Of a stretch of DNA of 64,000 nucleotides, positions 1-7,877 are shown one piece after another. The notes under the pieces were generated by a model. That model was not told the origin of the DNA, did not search any database, and worked only from the letters and a program-made list of their open reading frames with translations. The translations under genes and the position numbers were made by a program. The DNA is from Lachnospiraceae bacterium. Its GTDB lineage: Bacteria > Bacillota > Clostridia > Lachnospirales > Lachnospiraceae. The stretch covers positions 1,364,001-1,428,000 of the forward strand of contig JAKVNF010000001.1 of assembly GCA_022483465.1 (NCBI GenBank). Reading direction: 5' to 3'. Numbering within the stretch: position 1 is the first letter of the stretch; each line of letters opens with the position of its first letter.

Positions 1-554
1 GCGATCAGCGCCGGCCCGTGGTCCGAGAGCCACTTCTGCTGCACCCGGTAGTCCGGCATTACCTTCTCCACCTCGGCCCAAAACCGAGCGGAGTGATTCA
101 TCTGTTTTCTGTGGCAGAGCTCGTGGACCACCACATAGTCCCGAACCTGTTCCGGCGCCAGCATCAGCAGGCAGTTGAAGTTCAGGTTTCCCTCCCGGGA
201 ACAGCTCCCCCAGCGTGTCTTCTGGTTTCGCACCGTGATCCTGCCGTAGGTCACCCCCATCTGCTTCGCGTACCGCGCCACCCGGGGCGGCAGATCCCGC
301 ACCGCCTGGTTTCCCAGCTCCCGGATGTCCCTGGCGGAAAGGGGCGTCCTCTCCTCCTCGGAGAGGGAGGCCTGCCTTGCCGCCATCCGCTTTCTCGCGG
401 CGTCGATCCAGTCCGCGTGGGCGCTCACAAACGAGCGGATCTCCCGCTCCGACACCCACCTGGGTGCCCGCACAAGGACCCTGCCGCCCGCTCCCACCTC
501 GATTGCGAGCGTCCTCCGATCGGAGCGGCGCACCGCATAATTCAGCTCTTCCAA
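1..554 (-). CDS. YgjP-like zinc metallopeptidase (DUF45/M48-type), C-terminus cut by window edge
   Basis: The reverse strand reads from a TTG start at 554 (MEELNYAVRRSDRRTL) to the window edge without a stop. The C-terminal half holds HELCHRKQMNHSARFW, the HExxH zinc-binding helix of the YgjP/SprT-like hydrolase family, preceded by a TRWGSCS stretch that is also characteristic of it. The TTG has GGAG six bases upstream and overlaps the stop of the upstream HAD gene, so the two are translationally coupled. The family is predicted to be a metal-dependent peptidase, but the substrate is unknown. The last residues are outside the window. Confidence 0.85.
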   Translation of the reverse strand, partial: MEELNYAVRRSDRRTLAIEVGAGGRVLVRAPRWVSEREIRSFVSAHADWIDAARKRMAARQASLSEEERTPLSARDIRELGNQAVRDLPPRVARYAKQMGVTYGRITVRNQKTRWGSCSREGNLNFNCLLMLAPEQVRDYVVVHELCHRKQMNHSARFWAEVEKVMPDYRVQQKWLSDHGPALI

Positions 555-1051
555 TCTGTTCTCCTTTGTCCCGCGGCGCCTGCTTCCTCCCGCGTCAGGA
601 TGCGGACCGCCCGGAGGGCGTCCCAAAAGGTCAGCCCTAAGCTGCTTTTTGTCCGCACCAGGTGGGGCAGGATCCCCTGGGCTGCAAAGTCCGGAAACAC
701 CGTGTCGTCCAGCACCGCAAAGGGTGCCGCCTCCCCCTGCTCTTTCAGGAAAGCCCGGATCCCGGTGCCCCGGTCCCGTCCCGCATCCCTCGTCACACCA
801 AAGACCCGGACGGATGCAGAAGAAAACGCCTCCTGCAGCCGCTCCCCGAAGGGGTCGCGCCCGCCCCGGGCGACCGTCTCCCACTGGTCCTTCCAGGAGG
901 AGGTCAGAACCAGCCGGGCCCCGGTCCGCTGTAAAATCCAGGAGAGCAGCCGGACCTTTCGGTCCGAAATCCCCGGGCAGCCCAGAACCCTGTCCCTCGT
1001 ATGCCGGCCGTTGAGCACGCCGTCCACATCCAGAAAGAGAAATCCCGCCAT
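542..1051 (-). CDS. HAD-superfamily phosphatase-like protein
   Basis: A 169-residue protein beginning MAGFLFLDVDGVLNG. FLDVDGVLNG is HAD motif I (DxDxV/T) and LVLTSSWKDQWE is motif II with its Thr/Ser. A VLDDTVFPDF segment near the middle could carry the later acidic motif. The layout resembles the small HAD-like domain also found in Swiss-army-knife RNA repair proteins; that resemblance is family knowledge and does not prove function. An in-frame start further upstream at 1108 is possible, but the ATG at 1051 places motif I at the N-terminus as usual. The stop codon overlaps the TTG start of the downstream metallopeptidase gene. Confidence 0.75.
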   Translation of the reverse strand: MAGFLFLDVDGVLNGRHTRDRVLGCPGISDRKVRLLSWILQRTGARLVLTSSWKDQWETVARGGRDPFGERLQEAFSSASVRVFGVTRDAGRDRGTGIRAFLKEQGEAAPFAVLDDTVFPDFAAQGILPHLVRTKSSLGLTFWDALRAVRILTREEAGAAGQRRTDWKS

Positions 1052-1198
1052 ATGTTTTTGTCTTCTTTCAGAATCAGGAGGTGTATTCCGACTTTTCAGA
1101 TATTTCAAGTTGCGATTGACTTCTTTCTGACAGTGCAGTAAACTTACCTCATCAAAAAGAAGTGATGCATGACAACATCATACAACACTTCCGGATGA

Positions 1199-1273
1199 GA
1201 GGTACAGTCCAATGGAAAGGTAATCCCACAGCTGAAAAAATACGCAGATGAGGTCAGACCAATGGGACAGTGA
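1199..1273 (+). other. Possible remnant of a decayed coding region
   Basis: The 1052-1472 gap has no gene I can support and is less GC-rich than its surroundings. One forward frame, opened only by a stop at 1196, reads EVQSNGKVIPQLKKYADEVR and then PMGQ before a stop. It has protein-like composition but no start and no ribosome binding site. A 24-codon frame starting at the ATG at 1168 overlaps it in another phase, which would fit a frameshifted fragment. An AAGGAGG at about 1301 precedes a 10-codon ORF (MESTDESNRT) at 1315. I do not recognise the parent gene. Confidence 0.3.
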
Positions 1274-1348
1274 GCATGACAACTGAATACAGCCCAACAA
1301 GGAGGTAAGGTCCGATGGAGAGCACAGACGAGTCGAATCGCACTTAGG

Positions 1349-1388
1349 GAACACCGATCAGAATAAAACTGATGGGTGTTCTTTTTTT
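1349..1388 (+). terminator. Rho-independent terminator
   Basis: GAACACC and GGTGTTC pair around an inner ATCAG/CTGAT stem, followed at once by seven T residues. It is oriented on the plus strand, upstream of the alcohol dehydrogenase gene. It therefore ends whatever short transcript crosses 1200-1350, or acts as a leader attenuator for the next gene. Confidence 0.8.
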
Positions 1389-1472
1389 GCCCTCTGCTGG
1401 TCCCCGCCTTCCCAAGGATGGTATACTCACATCGCCCGCACCAGAGGGGTGCGCGGCGTTTGGAGGTTTGCG

Positions 1473-2567
1473 ATGCACTACATGATGCCGACAGAAGTAT
1501 TTGAGGAAGACCACGCGGTGGCAAATCACCCCGAGGTATTTGCCCGGGCAGGGCACACTGCCCTGATCGTGACGGGGGCCCACTCCGCGCGGGCAAACGG
1601 CTCCCTTTCCGACGTAACCGGCGTTCTCACCTCCCTGGGCATCCGCTGGGAGGTCTTTGACCGGGTGGAGGAGAATCCCTCCACCGACACGGTCTGTGAG
1701 GCGGCAGATCTCGTGCGCACCTTCGGCGCCGACTTTGTGGTCGGCATCGGCGGGGGCTCCCCAATGGATGCTGCCAAGGCGATCGCCCTGCTCCTTGCCC
1801 ATCCGGGGAAGGGAAAGGACTTTCTGGATGAGAAGGGCGCGGACAGCATGCGCGTTCCGCTGATCCTAATCCCCACGACCTGCGGCACCGGCTCTGAGGT
1901 GACCCCGGTCAGCGTCCTCACCAGGAAGGACTCCGGGATCAAGGGCTCCATCCCCCACCGGATCTTCGCCGACACCGCCCTCTTGGACGGCCGGTACCTC
2001 TCCTTTGCCTCGGCACGGATTCTGCGAAACACCGCCGTGGATGCCCTGGGGCATCTGTGGGAGTCCTGGCTGAACACGGACGCCACCCCCTACAGCAGGA
2101 TGTGCGCCGAGGCAGGTCTTTCCGCCTGGCGGGAAAACCGGGATCTTCTCTTCCGGGATCCAAAAGAGCTCACGATCGATGAGTGCGCCCGTCTTCTTCG
2201 GGCCTCCGCCTTTGCCGGCATGGCAATCGCCCAGACCGGCACCTCCCTGCCCCACGGCCTCTCCTACCACGTGACCGTGGCAGGCCGCATCCCCCACGGG
2301 CAGGCGATCGGCTACTTCGAGGCGGGGTATCTCGCCCAGGCGCCGGAGAACGAGCGAAAGAAGCTCCTTGCCGCGGCGGGCTTTTCGTCCCTTTCCGACT
2401 GGCAGGACTTCTACCAGAGGGCCTGCGGCGGGGAAAAGCTTCCCAAGGCGCTTCTGACCGAGGCGGTGGACGAACTCCTCGCTTCCCCCGGCAAGCTCAA
2501 AAAGGCTCCCTTTTTCGCGGACCGGGATGTGCTGCTTTCGATTGCTTTTTACGGGGGAGAGGACTGA
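1473..2567 (+). CDS. Iron-containing alcohol dehydrogenase family protein
   Basis: A 364-residue protein of the group III Fe-ADH family, which reduces aldehydes or oxidises alcohols with NAD(P)(H). GIGGGSPMDAAKAIA near residue 95 is the dinucleotide-binding glycine motif and PTTCGTGSEVTPVSV follows it. The metal ligands are visible: Asp and His in NTAVDALGHLWESW, and two His in SLPHGLSYHVTVAGRIPHGQ. The ATG at 1473 is preferred over an upstream GTG at 1449 because GGAGG lies six bases before it. The histidine phosphatase gene starts three bases after its stop, so the two form an operon. The substrate cannot be inferred from sequence. Confidence 0.93.
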   Translation: MHYMMPTEVFEEDHAVANHPEVFARAGHTALIVTGAHSARANGSLSDVTGVLTSLGIRWEVFDRVEENPSTDTVCEAADLVRTFGADFVVGIGGGSPMDAAKAIALLLAHPGKGKDFLDEKGADSMRVPLILIPTTCGTGSEVTPVSVLTRKDSGIKGSIPHRIFADTALLDGRYLSFASARILRNTAVDALGHLWESWLNTDATPYSRMCAEAGLSAWRENRDLLFRDPKELTIDECARLLRASAFAGMAIAQTGTSLPHGLSYHVTVAGRIPHGQAIGYFEAGYLAQAPENERKKLLAAAGFSSLSDWQDFYQRACGGEKLPKALLTEAVDELLASPGKLKKAPFFADRDVLLSIAFYGGED

Positions 2568-2570
2568 GCG

Positions 2571-3362
2571 ATGAGACTGATCTTCATCCGGCACGGTGAG
2601 CCGGACTACACCACCGATACGCTGACCGAGAACGGAAAGAAGGAGGCCGCCGCCCTTGCCAAGCGGACCAGCCGCTGGGACGTAGACGCGTTCTATGCCT
2701 CGCCTCTTGGCAGGGCGCAGGAGACTGCAGCCCCCACCCTGGAGGCGCTCCACCGGAGTGCCACCACGTGCTCCTGGCTCCAGGAATTCAACTTCCCGAT
2801 CCGGGATCCCCTGACGGGCGCCGACCACTGCCCCTGGGACCTGATGCCCCAGTACTTCACCGCCGATCCCATGCTCTATGACCGGGAGGAGTGGGTGCAC
2901 GCCGCCCTCTACCGGGACAACCCGGAGATTGCGGCGCGCTGGGAGGAGGTCAAGGCTGGCCTTGACGCGATCCTCGCAAAGTACGGCTACACGAGGACTG
3001 GGCTCTACTACCAGTTCGCTGAGCCCGACGGCTCTGTTCTCCCGGCAGAGGCCAAGGACCTGCAGCTCCACGGCACCCGGAATTACGTGGTCCGGGATGC
3101 GGACGACGAGAAGACCGTCGTCCTCTTCTGCCACCTGGGTGTCACCTGCGTCTGCCTCGCCTACCTGCTTGGCATCTCCCCGGTGATCCTCTGGCACGGG
3201 ACCTGCATCCCGCCCACCGGCGTCACCATCGTCAACGCGGAGAAGCGCCTCCACAATGCCGCCTTCTTCCGGATCCAAGCGTTGGGGGACTGCTCCCATC
3301 TTTTGGCCGCCGGCGTGCCGATTTCCGGCTACGCCTCCTTCGCCCCGCTGTTTCAGAAATAA
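2571..3362 (+). CDS. Histidine phosphatase family (phosphoglycerate mutase-like) protein
   Basis: A 263-residue protein starting MRLIFIRHGEPDY. RHGEP carries the nucleophilic histidine of the branch. YASPLGRAQETA contributes the conserved Arg, and VVLFCHLGVTCVCL near residue 190 carries the second catalytic histidine. It is longer than a minimal phosphatase (about 200 residues), with an insert after residue 75. It follows the Fe-ADH gene by three bases. A MITE begins only ten bases after its stop, and a plus-strand terminator at 3728 may now serve as its transcript end. The substrate is unknown. Confidence 0.9.
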   Translation: MRLIFIRHGEPDYTTDTLTENGKKEAAALAKRTSRWDVDAFYASPLGRAQETAAPTLEALHRSATTCSWLQEFNFPIRDPLTGADHCPWDLMPQYFTADPMLYDREEWVHAALYRDNPEIAARWEEVKAGLDAILAKYGYTRTGLYYQFAEPDGSVLPAEAKDLQLHGTRNYVVRDADDEKTVVLFCHLGVTCVCLAYLLGISPVILWHGTCIPPTGVTIVNAEKRLHNAAFFRIQALGDCSHLLAAGVPISGYASFAPLFQK

Positions 3363-3371
3363 CGAATGAAT

Positions 3372-3695
3372 AGAACAAAGGCGTTAGTAAAGAACCGGGT
3401 TGATGGGTTCCATACCACAACCTCCATGGTGAACTCTCGACGCGATAATGTCTGATGAAGATATAGAATCCCCATTTGGAGCTCTTTTCTTCTCTGCATA
3501 ATGCCTATCTTGTTATTTATAGTCACATGCTCGGCAAGTAGGTGTATGCTTTTAGGCAATCTAGGTGATACTTTGTTACATGATGCAACACAGCACGGAT
3601 AGAAGTGTACCCAGCTCGAGCTCAAAGTGAGGGATTAGTGGTCTCATGCTAGGCGATCGCTTATCAACCCGTTTCTTAACTAACGCCTAGAACAA
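3372..3695. mobile_element. 310-bp MITE with 26-bp terminal inverted repeats and AGAACAA target duplication
   Basis: Positions 3379-3404 and 3663-3688 are inverted repeats matching at 24 of 26 bases (outer AGGCGTTAG, inner CGGGTTGAT). They are flanked by the direct repeat AGAACAA at 3372-3378 and 3689-3695; one further T on the left matches the last element base, so 8 bp is also possible. The interior is less GC-rich than the surrounding DNA and has no credible ORF. These are the hallmarks of a non-autonomous miniature inverted-repeat element. Its ends do not resemble the ISL3-type ends elsewhere in the window, so its mobilising transposase is not here. The right end abuts the terminator of the small gene at 3750. 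Confidence 0.85.
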
Positions 3696-3726
3696 AAAAA
3701 GCGCTATCCCGCGCAGGGACAGCGCC
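3694..3726 (-). terminator. Rho-independent terminator of the 39-aa gene
   Basis: On the minus strand GCGCTGTCCC pairs with GGGATAGCGC around a TGCG loop and is followed by seven T residues. The MITE target duplication overlaps the end of the T tract, so the element landed exactly at this terminator. Confidence 0.85.
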
Positions 3727-3727
3727 T

Positions 3728-3758
3728 GACGGATCCCGAAAGGGGTCCGTCATTTTTT
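3728..3758 (+). terminator. Rho-independent terminator, plus strand
   Basis: GACGGATCCC and GGGGTCCGTC pair around a GAAA loop, followed by A and six T. It overlaps the last codons of the small minus-strand gene and would stop transcripts coming from the Fe-ADH/phosphatase operon. Confidence 0.75.
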
Positions 3759-3869
3759 CTTCTTCGCGGCCTTTTCGGCATTTCTGCGCTCGAGGGCAGC
3801 CAGCTGCTGCTTCATGCGCTTTGCCTCTGCCTCTCTGCTGTTCTTGTTCTTCCCGCCAAGCTTGCTCAT
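3750..3869 (-). CDS. Small Lys-rich protein, 39 aa
   Basis: The ORF encodes MSKLGGKNKNSREAEAKRMK followed by a Gln/Ala/Glu helix-forming stretch and a KAAKKKK tail. AAGGAG lies eight bases before the ATG, and a strong terminator follows the stop, so this is a complete transcription unit rather than chance. The protein is strongly basic with no hydrophobic segment and is likely a single charged helix. The sequence suggests nucleic-acid or ribosome association, but I do not recognise a characterised family. Confidence 0.75.
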   Translation of the reverse strand: MSKLGGKNKNSREAEAKRMKQQLAALERRNAEKAAKKKK

Positions 3870-3943
3870 TGTGGTTCTCCTTTGCCCTTGTGTTTCGATG
3901 GTTCCGGGAACAGTATAGTACAGCTGTCAACTTTCGGCAAAGG

Positions 3944-4645
3944 CTACATCAGGGTCTGTCCATTGATCACCAGGTGGAAGGCAAGGCCCAGAAATTCCGC
4001 CGCCTTCCGGCACAGCAGCATCCGGTCCATGAAGATCTCAAAGTACTCGCCGATCTCGCCGTAGCGGGTGTCGATGGCGAGGGAGAGGTCGATGCTGTCC
4101 TTCGCGTCGCTGATCTTTAAGTCGGAGTCGGTGACGGAGAAGTTCACCCGGTCGTGGATGTCAAACTTGTGCTCGTCCGCCTCCTGCACCCGGGAGCGGC
4201 GCACATCCGACTTGTCCGCCAGGATCAGCGCCGCGCTGATGCGGGAGACCGGCACGCCGTTTCCCTCATCGTGGTTTCCGATGGCGCAGATGATCGGGGC
4301 GATATCCTCCGGGGGAAAGCCCAGCCGATTCAGGATCTGAAAGGCCATCATCGCCCCGGACTGACTGTGGTCCACCCGGTTCACGATGTTGCCGATGTCG
4401 TGGAGCCAGCCCGCGCACAGCGCCAGGTCCGTCTCGTGCACATCCGCCCCCAGGGTGGTGAGGATGTAGTAGGTGCGCCGCGTGACAATGCCCACATGGG
4501 CAAAGCTGTGCTCCGTGTAGTGGAGCGCCTTCATCGACTTGTTCTGCTCCCCGATGTAGACCGATACCGCATGGTCCTGCCGGACTCTCTCATAGAGCGG
4601 ATAGGTACCGCCGTCAATTCTCATATCCTTTGTGCTTCCTTCCAT
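3944..4645 (-). CDS. HD-domain phosphohydrolase
   Basis: A 233-residue protein. HYTEHSFAHVGIV supplies the first His, CAGWLHDIGNIV is the HD doublet, and AIGNHDEGNG and ILADKSDVRR supply the remaining metal ligands of the HD fold. The C-terminal third (DLKISDAKDSIDLSLAID) is extra to the HD core. AGAGGAA lies seven bases before the ATG. HD proteins of this size hydrolyse nucleotides or phosphomonoesters; no domain here identifies the substrate. It is transcribed on the minus strand below the 170-aa membrane protein. Confidence 0.85.
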   Translation of the reverse strand: MEGSTKDMRIDGGTYPLYERVRQDHAVSVYIGEQNKSMKALHYTEHSFAHVGIVTRRTYYILTTLGADVHETDLALCAGWLHDIGNIVNRVDHSQSGAMMAFQILNRLGFPPEDIAPIICAIGNHDEGNGVPVSRISAALILADKSDVRRSRVQEADEHKFDIHDRVNFSVTDSDLKISDAKDSIDLSLAIDTRYGEIGEYFEIFMDRMLLCRKAAEFLGLAFHLVINGQTLM

Positions 4646-4708
4646 TCCGCGTTCCTCTATGCTATTCCCCTCGAATCAGAATCTTGTCAACGCCAGGTTA
4701 AGATCGGG

Positions 4709-5221
4709 TCAAAGGTTCTCCCGGATCTGGCGGATGTAGGCATCCACCAGCTTCTTCTCCTCGCCCTCCGCACAGGGGGCGAGGTGGTACAAGAGGTCCA
4801 GGGCATCCTCCGGCCGCCGCATCGCGTACAGGGCCACCGCCAGGTTGAAGTACCACATGCACTCCTGGGAGAAACACTGGGGCGTCTCGTGCATCGACGT
4901 GAGGGCGTTCCAGAGCTTCTGCCCGTTGTGGTCGTCCCGGTAGCGGCGGATGATCGCGTTGGACTCCTCCCGGAAGGCCGAGAGCCTCTTCTCAGACCGG
5001 TGCTGCGCAACGACAAAAAAGACGCCAAGAAGCGCCAGTGCCGCCGCAAGGCACAAAAGAGCCAGCACTCGCCAGTTTCCCCGGAAGCTCCGCACCATCA
5101 GGGCATCTACCGCGGCGAGCACCACCGCGTACAGGGCATCGATGGCCGCCCCGCGCCGCCGCTGCGCCCGCTGAAATTTCTTTTTGTCCTCCGGGATCTG
5201 CTCCGGTCTGTACTCCGGCAT
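4709..5221 (-). CDS. Membrane-anchored TPR-like protein
   Basis: A 170-residue protein from the ATG at 5221 (MPEYRPEQIPEDKKKFQRAQ), chosen because GGAG lies about six bases upstream; the longer frame to 5245 lacks a site. Two hydrophobic stretches (around 35-50 and 58-80) form one or two membrane segments. They are followed by a soluble helical region with a TPR-like pattern (MWYFNLAVALYAMRRPEDAL). It probably faces the cytoplasm as a scaffold. No enzyme motif is present. Confidence 0.75.
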   Translation of the reverse strand: MPEYRPEQIPEDKKKFQRAQRRRGAAIDALYAVVLAAVDALMVRSFRGNWRVLALLCLAAALALLGVFFVVAQHRSEKRLSAFREESNAIIRRYRDDHNGQKLWNALTSMHETPQCFSQECMWYFNLAVALYAMRRPEDALDLLYHLAPCAEGEEKKLVDAYIRQIRENL

Positions 5222-5343
5222 GGCCACTCCTTCCTGCCGGAACAACCGGCAGCAGTATCACTCTACCATGCTTTTCCCGCCGGGAAAAGAAAAGAGAGGG
5301 AGCTCTCAGCCCCCTCTCTGACACGCACCGCTATGTTCCGGCA

Positions 5344-5592
5344 TCACTTGGGTCCCAGGAGGTTCTGCCCGCCCCGGGTCCGCAGGATTTCCCGGTCAAT
5401 CGCGATCTGGGAATTCTCCTGCAGCGGCCGGTCGCAGGAAATCCGGGTCTTCGGGTCCGCCTTCCGCTCCGGCTTTTTCCCGCTGACCTGGTCCGCGAAG
5501 TCCTTCTTCCGGATCCAGGACAGCACCAGAGAAGACAGGATACTGATTCCCAGAAGAATGCCGAGTGTGAGAAACAACGCCGATCTGTACAT
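5344..5592 (-). CDS. Small single-pass membrane protein, 82 aa
   Basis: Residues 4-27 (SALFLTLGILLGISILSSLV) form one clear transmembrane segment. The tail is charged, containing IRKKDFADQVSGKKPERKAD and a C-terminal RTRGGQNLLGPK. GGGAGG lies five bases before the ATG. I do not recognise the family. Confidence 0.65.
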   Translation of the reverse strand: MYRSALFLTLGILLGISILSSLVLSWIRKKDFADQVSGKKPERKADPKTRISCDRPLQENSQIAIDREILRTRGGQNLLGPK

Positions 5593-5743
5593 ATGCCCTC
5601 CCTTTCCGCGGGCGCCCGGCAGGACAGCTCCTGCAGCGGGTTCCGCACCTGATCCGGAGGAATTTCATCCCCCCGCAGGAACATTTTAACATGGATCTGC
5701 GGCATACGGCAGTGTGTTTTCTGCAAATTTTAAATTTGTTTCC

Positions 5744-6133
5744 CTATTTATCGCTCTTCTTTGGTCCCTCCGCGATCTCGATTCCCGCCGCGGCGAGGGC
5801 CGCGAGGGCCCTTGCGAAGTTCTCCCGCTTCACCAGAATGTAGTCGGTGTTGTAGGTGGAGACCGCAAAGATGCCGATCTTCTGCTCCGCCAGGATGCCG
5901 CTGATCCGGGACAGGATTCCGATCAGGGAGAAGTCCAGCACCCCCTGAATCCGAAAGGCCCTCCAGCCGTCCTCCCGGGCCAGGGTGTGCGCGGGGACCT
6001 CTCCGGTCTCACAGACCAGGGAGATCTCCTCGTCGGTGCAGGAAAGGAAATAAAAGCCCTGCGCCGCCTTGACCTCTTCCAGCGATGGCACCTGGCAGAC
6101 CGTCAGTTCCCGGTCGATGGGTTCAATCCGCAT
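5744..6133 (-). CDS. ACT-domain protein
   Basis: A 129-residue protein of the two-ACT-module (CASTOR-like) type. The second half, FRIQGVLDFSLIGILSRISG then ILAEQKIGIFAVSTYNTDYI, is a typical ACT beta-alpha-beta ligand-binding unit. Such stand-alone proteins bind amino acids and act as regulators or enzyme partners. The ligand is not deducible. It lies just downstream of the arsenic operon but has no evident role in it. Confidence 0.85.
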   Translation of the reverse strand: MRIEPIDRELTVCQVPSLEEVKAAQGFYFLSCTDEEISLVCETGEVPAHTLAREDGWRAFRIQGVLDFSLIGILSRISGILAEQKIGIFAVSTYNTDYILVKRENFARALAALAAAGIEIAEGPKKSDK

Positions 6134-6168
6134 ATTCTCCTCCTTATGTCTTAACGTTTTTGCGATGG

Positions 6169-6405
6169 TTACAGCAGTGCCCCGATGTCCTTTGCCCGCA
6201 GCACCCTGCCCTCGGACACCACTTTGCCATCAACCATCAGGGCCGGCGTCTGCAGGATCCCGTATCCGGCGATGACCGCAAAGTCCGTGATGTACTCGAT
6301 GTCGGCATTGATTCCCCGATTCTGCACCGCCTCCTTTGCCGCGGCAAGCAGGGCCTCGCACTTTCTGCAGCCGCCGCCAAGAACACAGATCTTTCTCTTA
6401 TCCAT
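6169..6405 (-). CDS. Thioredoxin-like small redox protein of the arsenic operon
   Basis: A 78-residue protein beginning MDKRKICVLGGGCRKCEALL. The CRKC motif after the first strand and the cis-Pro in LQTPALMVDGKV match the MTH895-type small disulfide redox proteins that often sit in arsenic or metal operons. GAGGAGG lies six bases before the ATG at 6405, and the start overlaps the end of arsC by eight bases. Position suggests it supplies electrons to ArsC or ArsP functions; that is an inference from context. Confidence 0.85.
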   Translation of the reverse strand: MDKRKICVLGGGCRKCEALLAAAKEAVQNRGINADIEYITDFAVIAGYGILQTPALMVDGKVVSEGRVLRAKDIGALL

Positions 6406-6829
6406 TGCTTTCCTCCTCGTTATCTTCCTGCAGGATCCGCTCCCGCAGGTCAAGTACCTTCTCCCGGATCAGCCGGATCGTCTCCAGAAAGGCCGCATCT
6501 CCCTTTCCCGTCGGATCCTCCAGCCCCCAGTCCTCGCGGTGCCGGGCAGGGAGAGCCGGACACCGCACCCCGCAGCCCATGGTGACGACCCAGTCCGGCG
6601 CGGGGATCTCATCCAGCGTCTTGCAGTGCTGCCCTTCGGCGATCATGTCGATCCCGCACTGCGCCTTCACAAGGCGCACCGCATCGAGATTTGGCGCCTC
6701 TTTGATCTGCGTCCCCGCGGAATAACTGGTAAAGGCATCTGCGGCCAGCTGCCGCCCCAGGGCCTCCGCGATCTGGCTGCGGCAGGCGTTGTGGGTGCAG
6801 ACAAATGCAACAATGGTCTTATGCTTCAT
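6398..6829 (-). CDS. arsC: Arsenate reductase, LMW protein-tyrosine-phosphatase type
   Basis: A 143-residue protein with the N-terminal P-loop FVCTHNACRSQIAEAL (CX5R). Further Cys residues around ARLVKAQC and VVTMGCGVRCPALP are of the kind used in the thioredoxin-coupled ArsC catalytic relay. It converts arsenate to arsenite, which Acr3 then expels. The ATG at 6829 lies inside the end of acr3 (11-bp overlap), which indicates translational coupling. Confidence 0.92.
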   Translation of the reverse strand: MKHKTIVAFVCTHNACRSQIAEALGRQLAADAFTSYSAGTQIKEAPNLDAVRLVKAQCGIDMIAEGQHCKTLDEIPAPDWVVTMGCGVRCPALPARHREDWGLEDPTGKGDAAFLETIRLIREKVLDLRERILQEDNEEESNG

Positions 6830-7877
6830 ATCGAAACCATCCCTTCGTGGCATTGGCAATCCGGACCAGCGTCAGCATGACCGGCACCTCGGTCAGAACT
6901 CCGACGGTGGTCGCAAGGGCCGCCGGGCTCGTGGTGCCAAAGAGGGCAACGGCCACTGCCACCGACAGCTCAAAGAAGTTGGAGGCGCCGATCATCCCCG
7001 CGGGCGCCGCGATGTCGAACGGGAGCTTGAGCGCCCGGCAGGCAAGATAGCCGATCCCGAAGATGAAGAAGGTCTGCAGGATGAGCGGCACCGCAATCAG
7101 GACGATGTGCAGCGGGTTGGCAAGGATCACCGCCGCCTGGGAACAGAAGATGATCACAAGCGTCAAAAGAAGTCCCGCGGTGGTCACATGGTCAAACCTG
7201 TGCACGAAGACGTTCTCCAGGTAGTCTCTGCCCCGGCGCTTTGTGACCGCAAGGCGGGTCAGGATGCCTGCTGCCAGCGGGATCACCACAAAGAGGACGA
7301 TGCTGACAAAGAGCGTTCGGTAGGGGACATCCACCCGGGAGACCCCCAGCAGGAACTTGACGATGGGGACAAACGCCGCCAGGATGATCAGATCATTGGT
7401 CGCCACCTGGACCACGGTGTAGGCGGGATTTCCGTGCACCAGCGTGCTCCAGACAAAGACCATGGCCGTGCAGGGGGCCGCACCGAGGAGCACGGCGCCG
7501 GCCAGGTACTGAGTCGCCAGATCCGGCGCGATCGCATTCCGAAAGACCACAAACAGAAACAGATACGCAAACCCGTACATGGTGAAGGGCTTGATCAGCC
7601 AGTTCACCACCCAAGTCACAAACAGGCCCTTTGGATTCTCCCCGACCTTCCGGATGCTCTCAAAGTCCACCTTGAGCATCATCGGGTAGATCATGATCCA
7701 GATGAGGACCGCGATGGGAACCGAGATCCCCGCGATCTGAAGCCTTGCCAGCACCTGCGGGACGGCGGGAAAGGCATGGCCGATCAGGATGCCCGCCGCC
7801 ATGCACAGGAGCACCCAGACCGAAAGGTAGGTCTGGAAAAAGCTGATGCCGCGGTCTTCTCCGCTCTTATGTCTCAT
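6819..7877 (-). CDS. acr3: ACR3-family arsenite efflux permease
   Basis: A 352-residue membrane protein with about ten hydrophobic segments. LLGAAPCTAMVFVWS carries the essential conserved Cys of ACR3 carriers, and GASNFFELSVAVAVALFG near the C-terminus is the second family signature. It exports As(III) with proton exchange. The ATG at 7877 is preferred to one at 7898 because GGAGG is six bases upstream. It overlaps the arsR end by 11 bp. Confidence 0.95.
   Translation of the reverse strand: MRHKSGEDRGISFFQTYLSVWVLLCMAAGILIGHAFPAVPQVLARLQIAGISVPIAVLIWIMIYPMMLKVDFESIRKVGENPKGLFVTWVVNWLIKPFTMYGFAYLFLFVVFRNAIAPDLATQYLAGAVLLGAAPCTAMVFVWSTLVHGNPAYTVVQVATNDLIILAAFVPIVKFLLGVSRVDVPYRTLFVSIVLFVVIPLAAGILTRLAVTKRRGRDYLENVFVHRFDHVTTAGLLLTLVIIFCSQAAVILANPLHIVLIAVPLILQTFFIFGIGYLACRALKLPFDIAAPAGMIGASNFFELSVAVAVALFGTTSPAALATTVGVLTEVPVMLTLVRIANATKGWFRYEA

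Noticed and set aside
18-1130. 370-residue plus-strand ORF
   Set aside because: It lies antisense to the metallopeptidase and HAD genes, has an Arg/Pro/Ser-rich composition and no ribosome binding site.
1866-3299. 477-residue minus-strand ORF
   Set aside because: Shadow of the Fe-ADH and phosphatase genes, both of which have catalytic motifs and good starts.
3353-3625. 90-residue minus-strand ORF within the MITE
   Set aside because: It crosses the element boundary and has no ribosome binding site or protein-like pattern.
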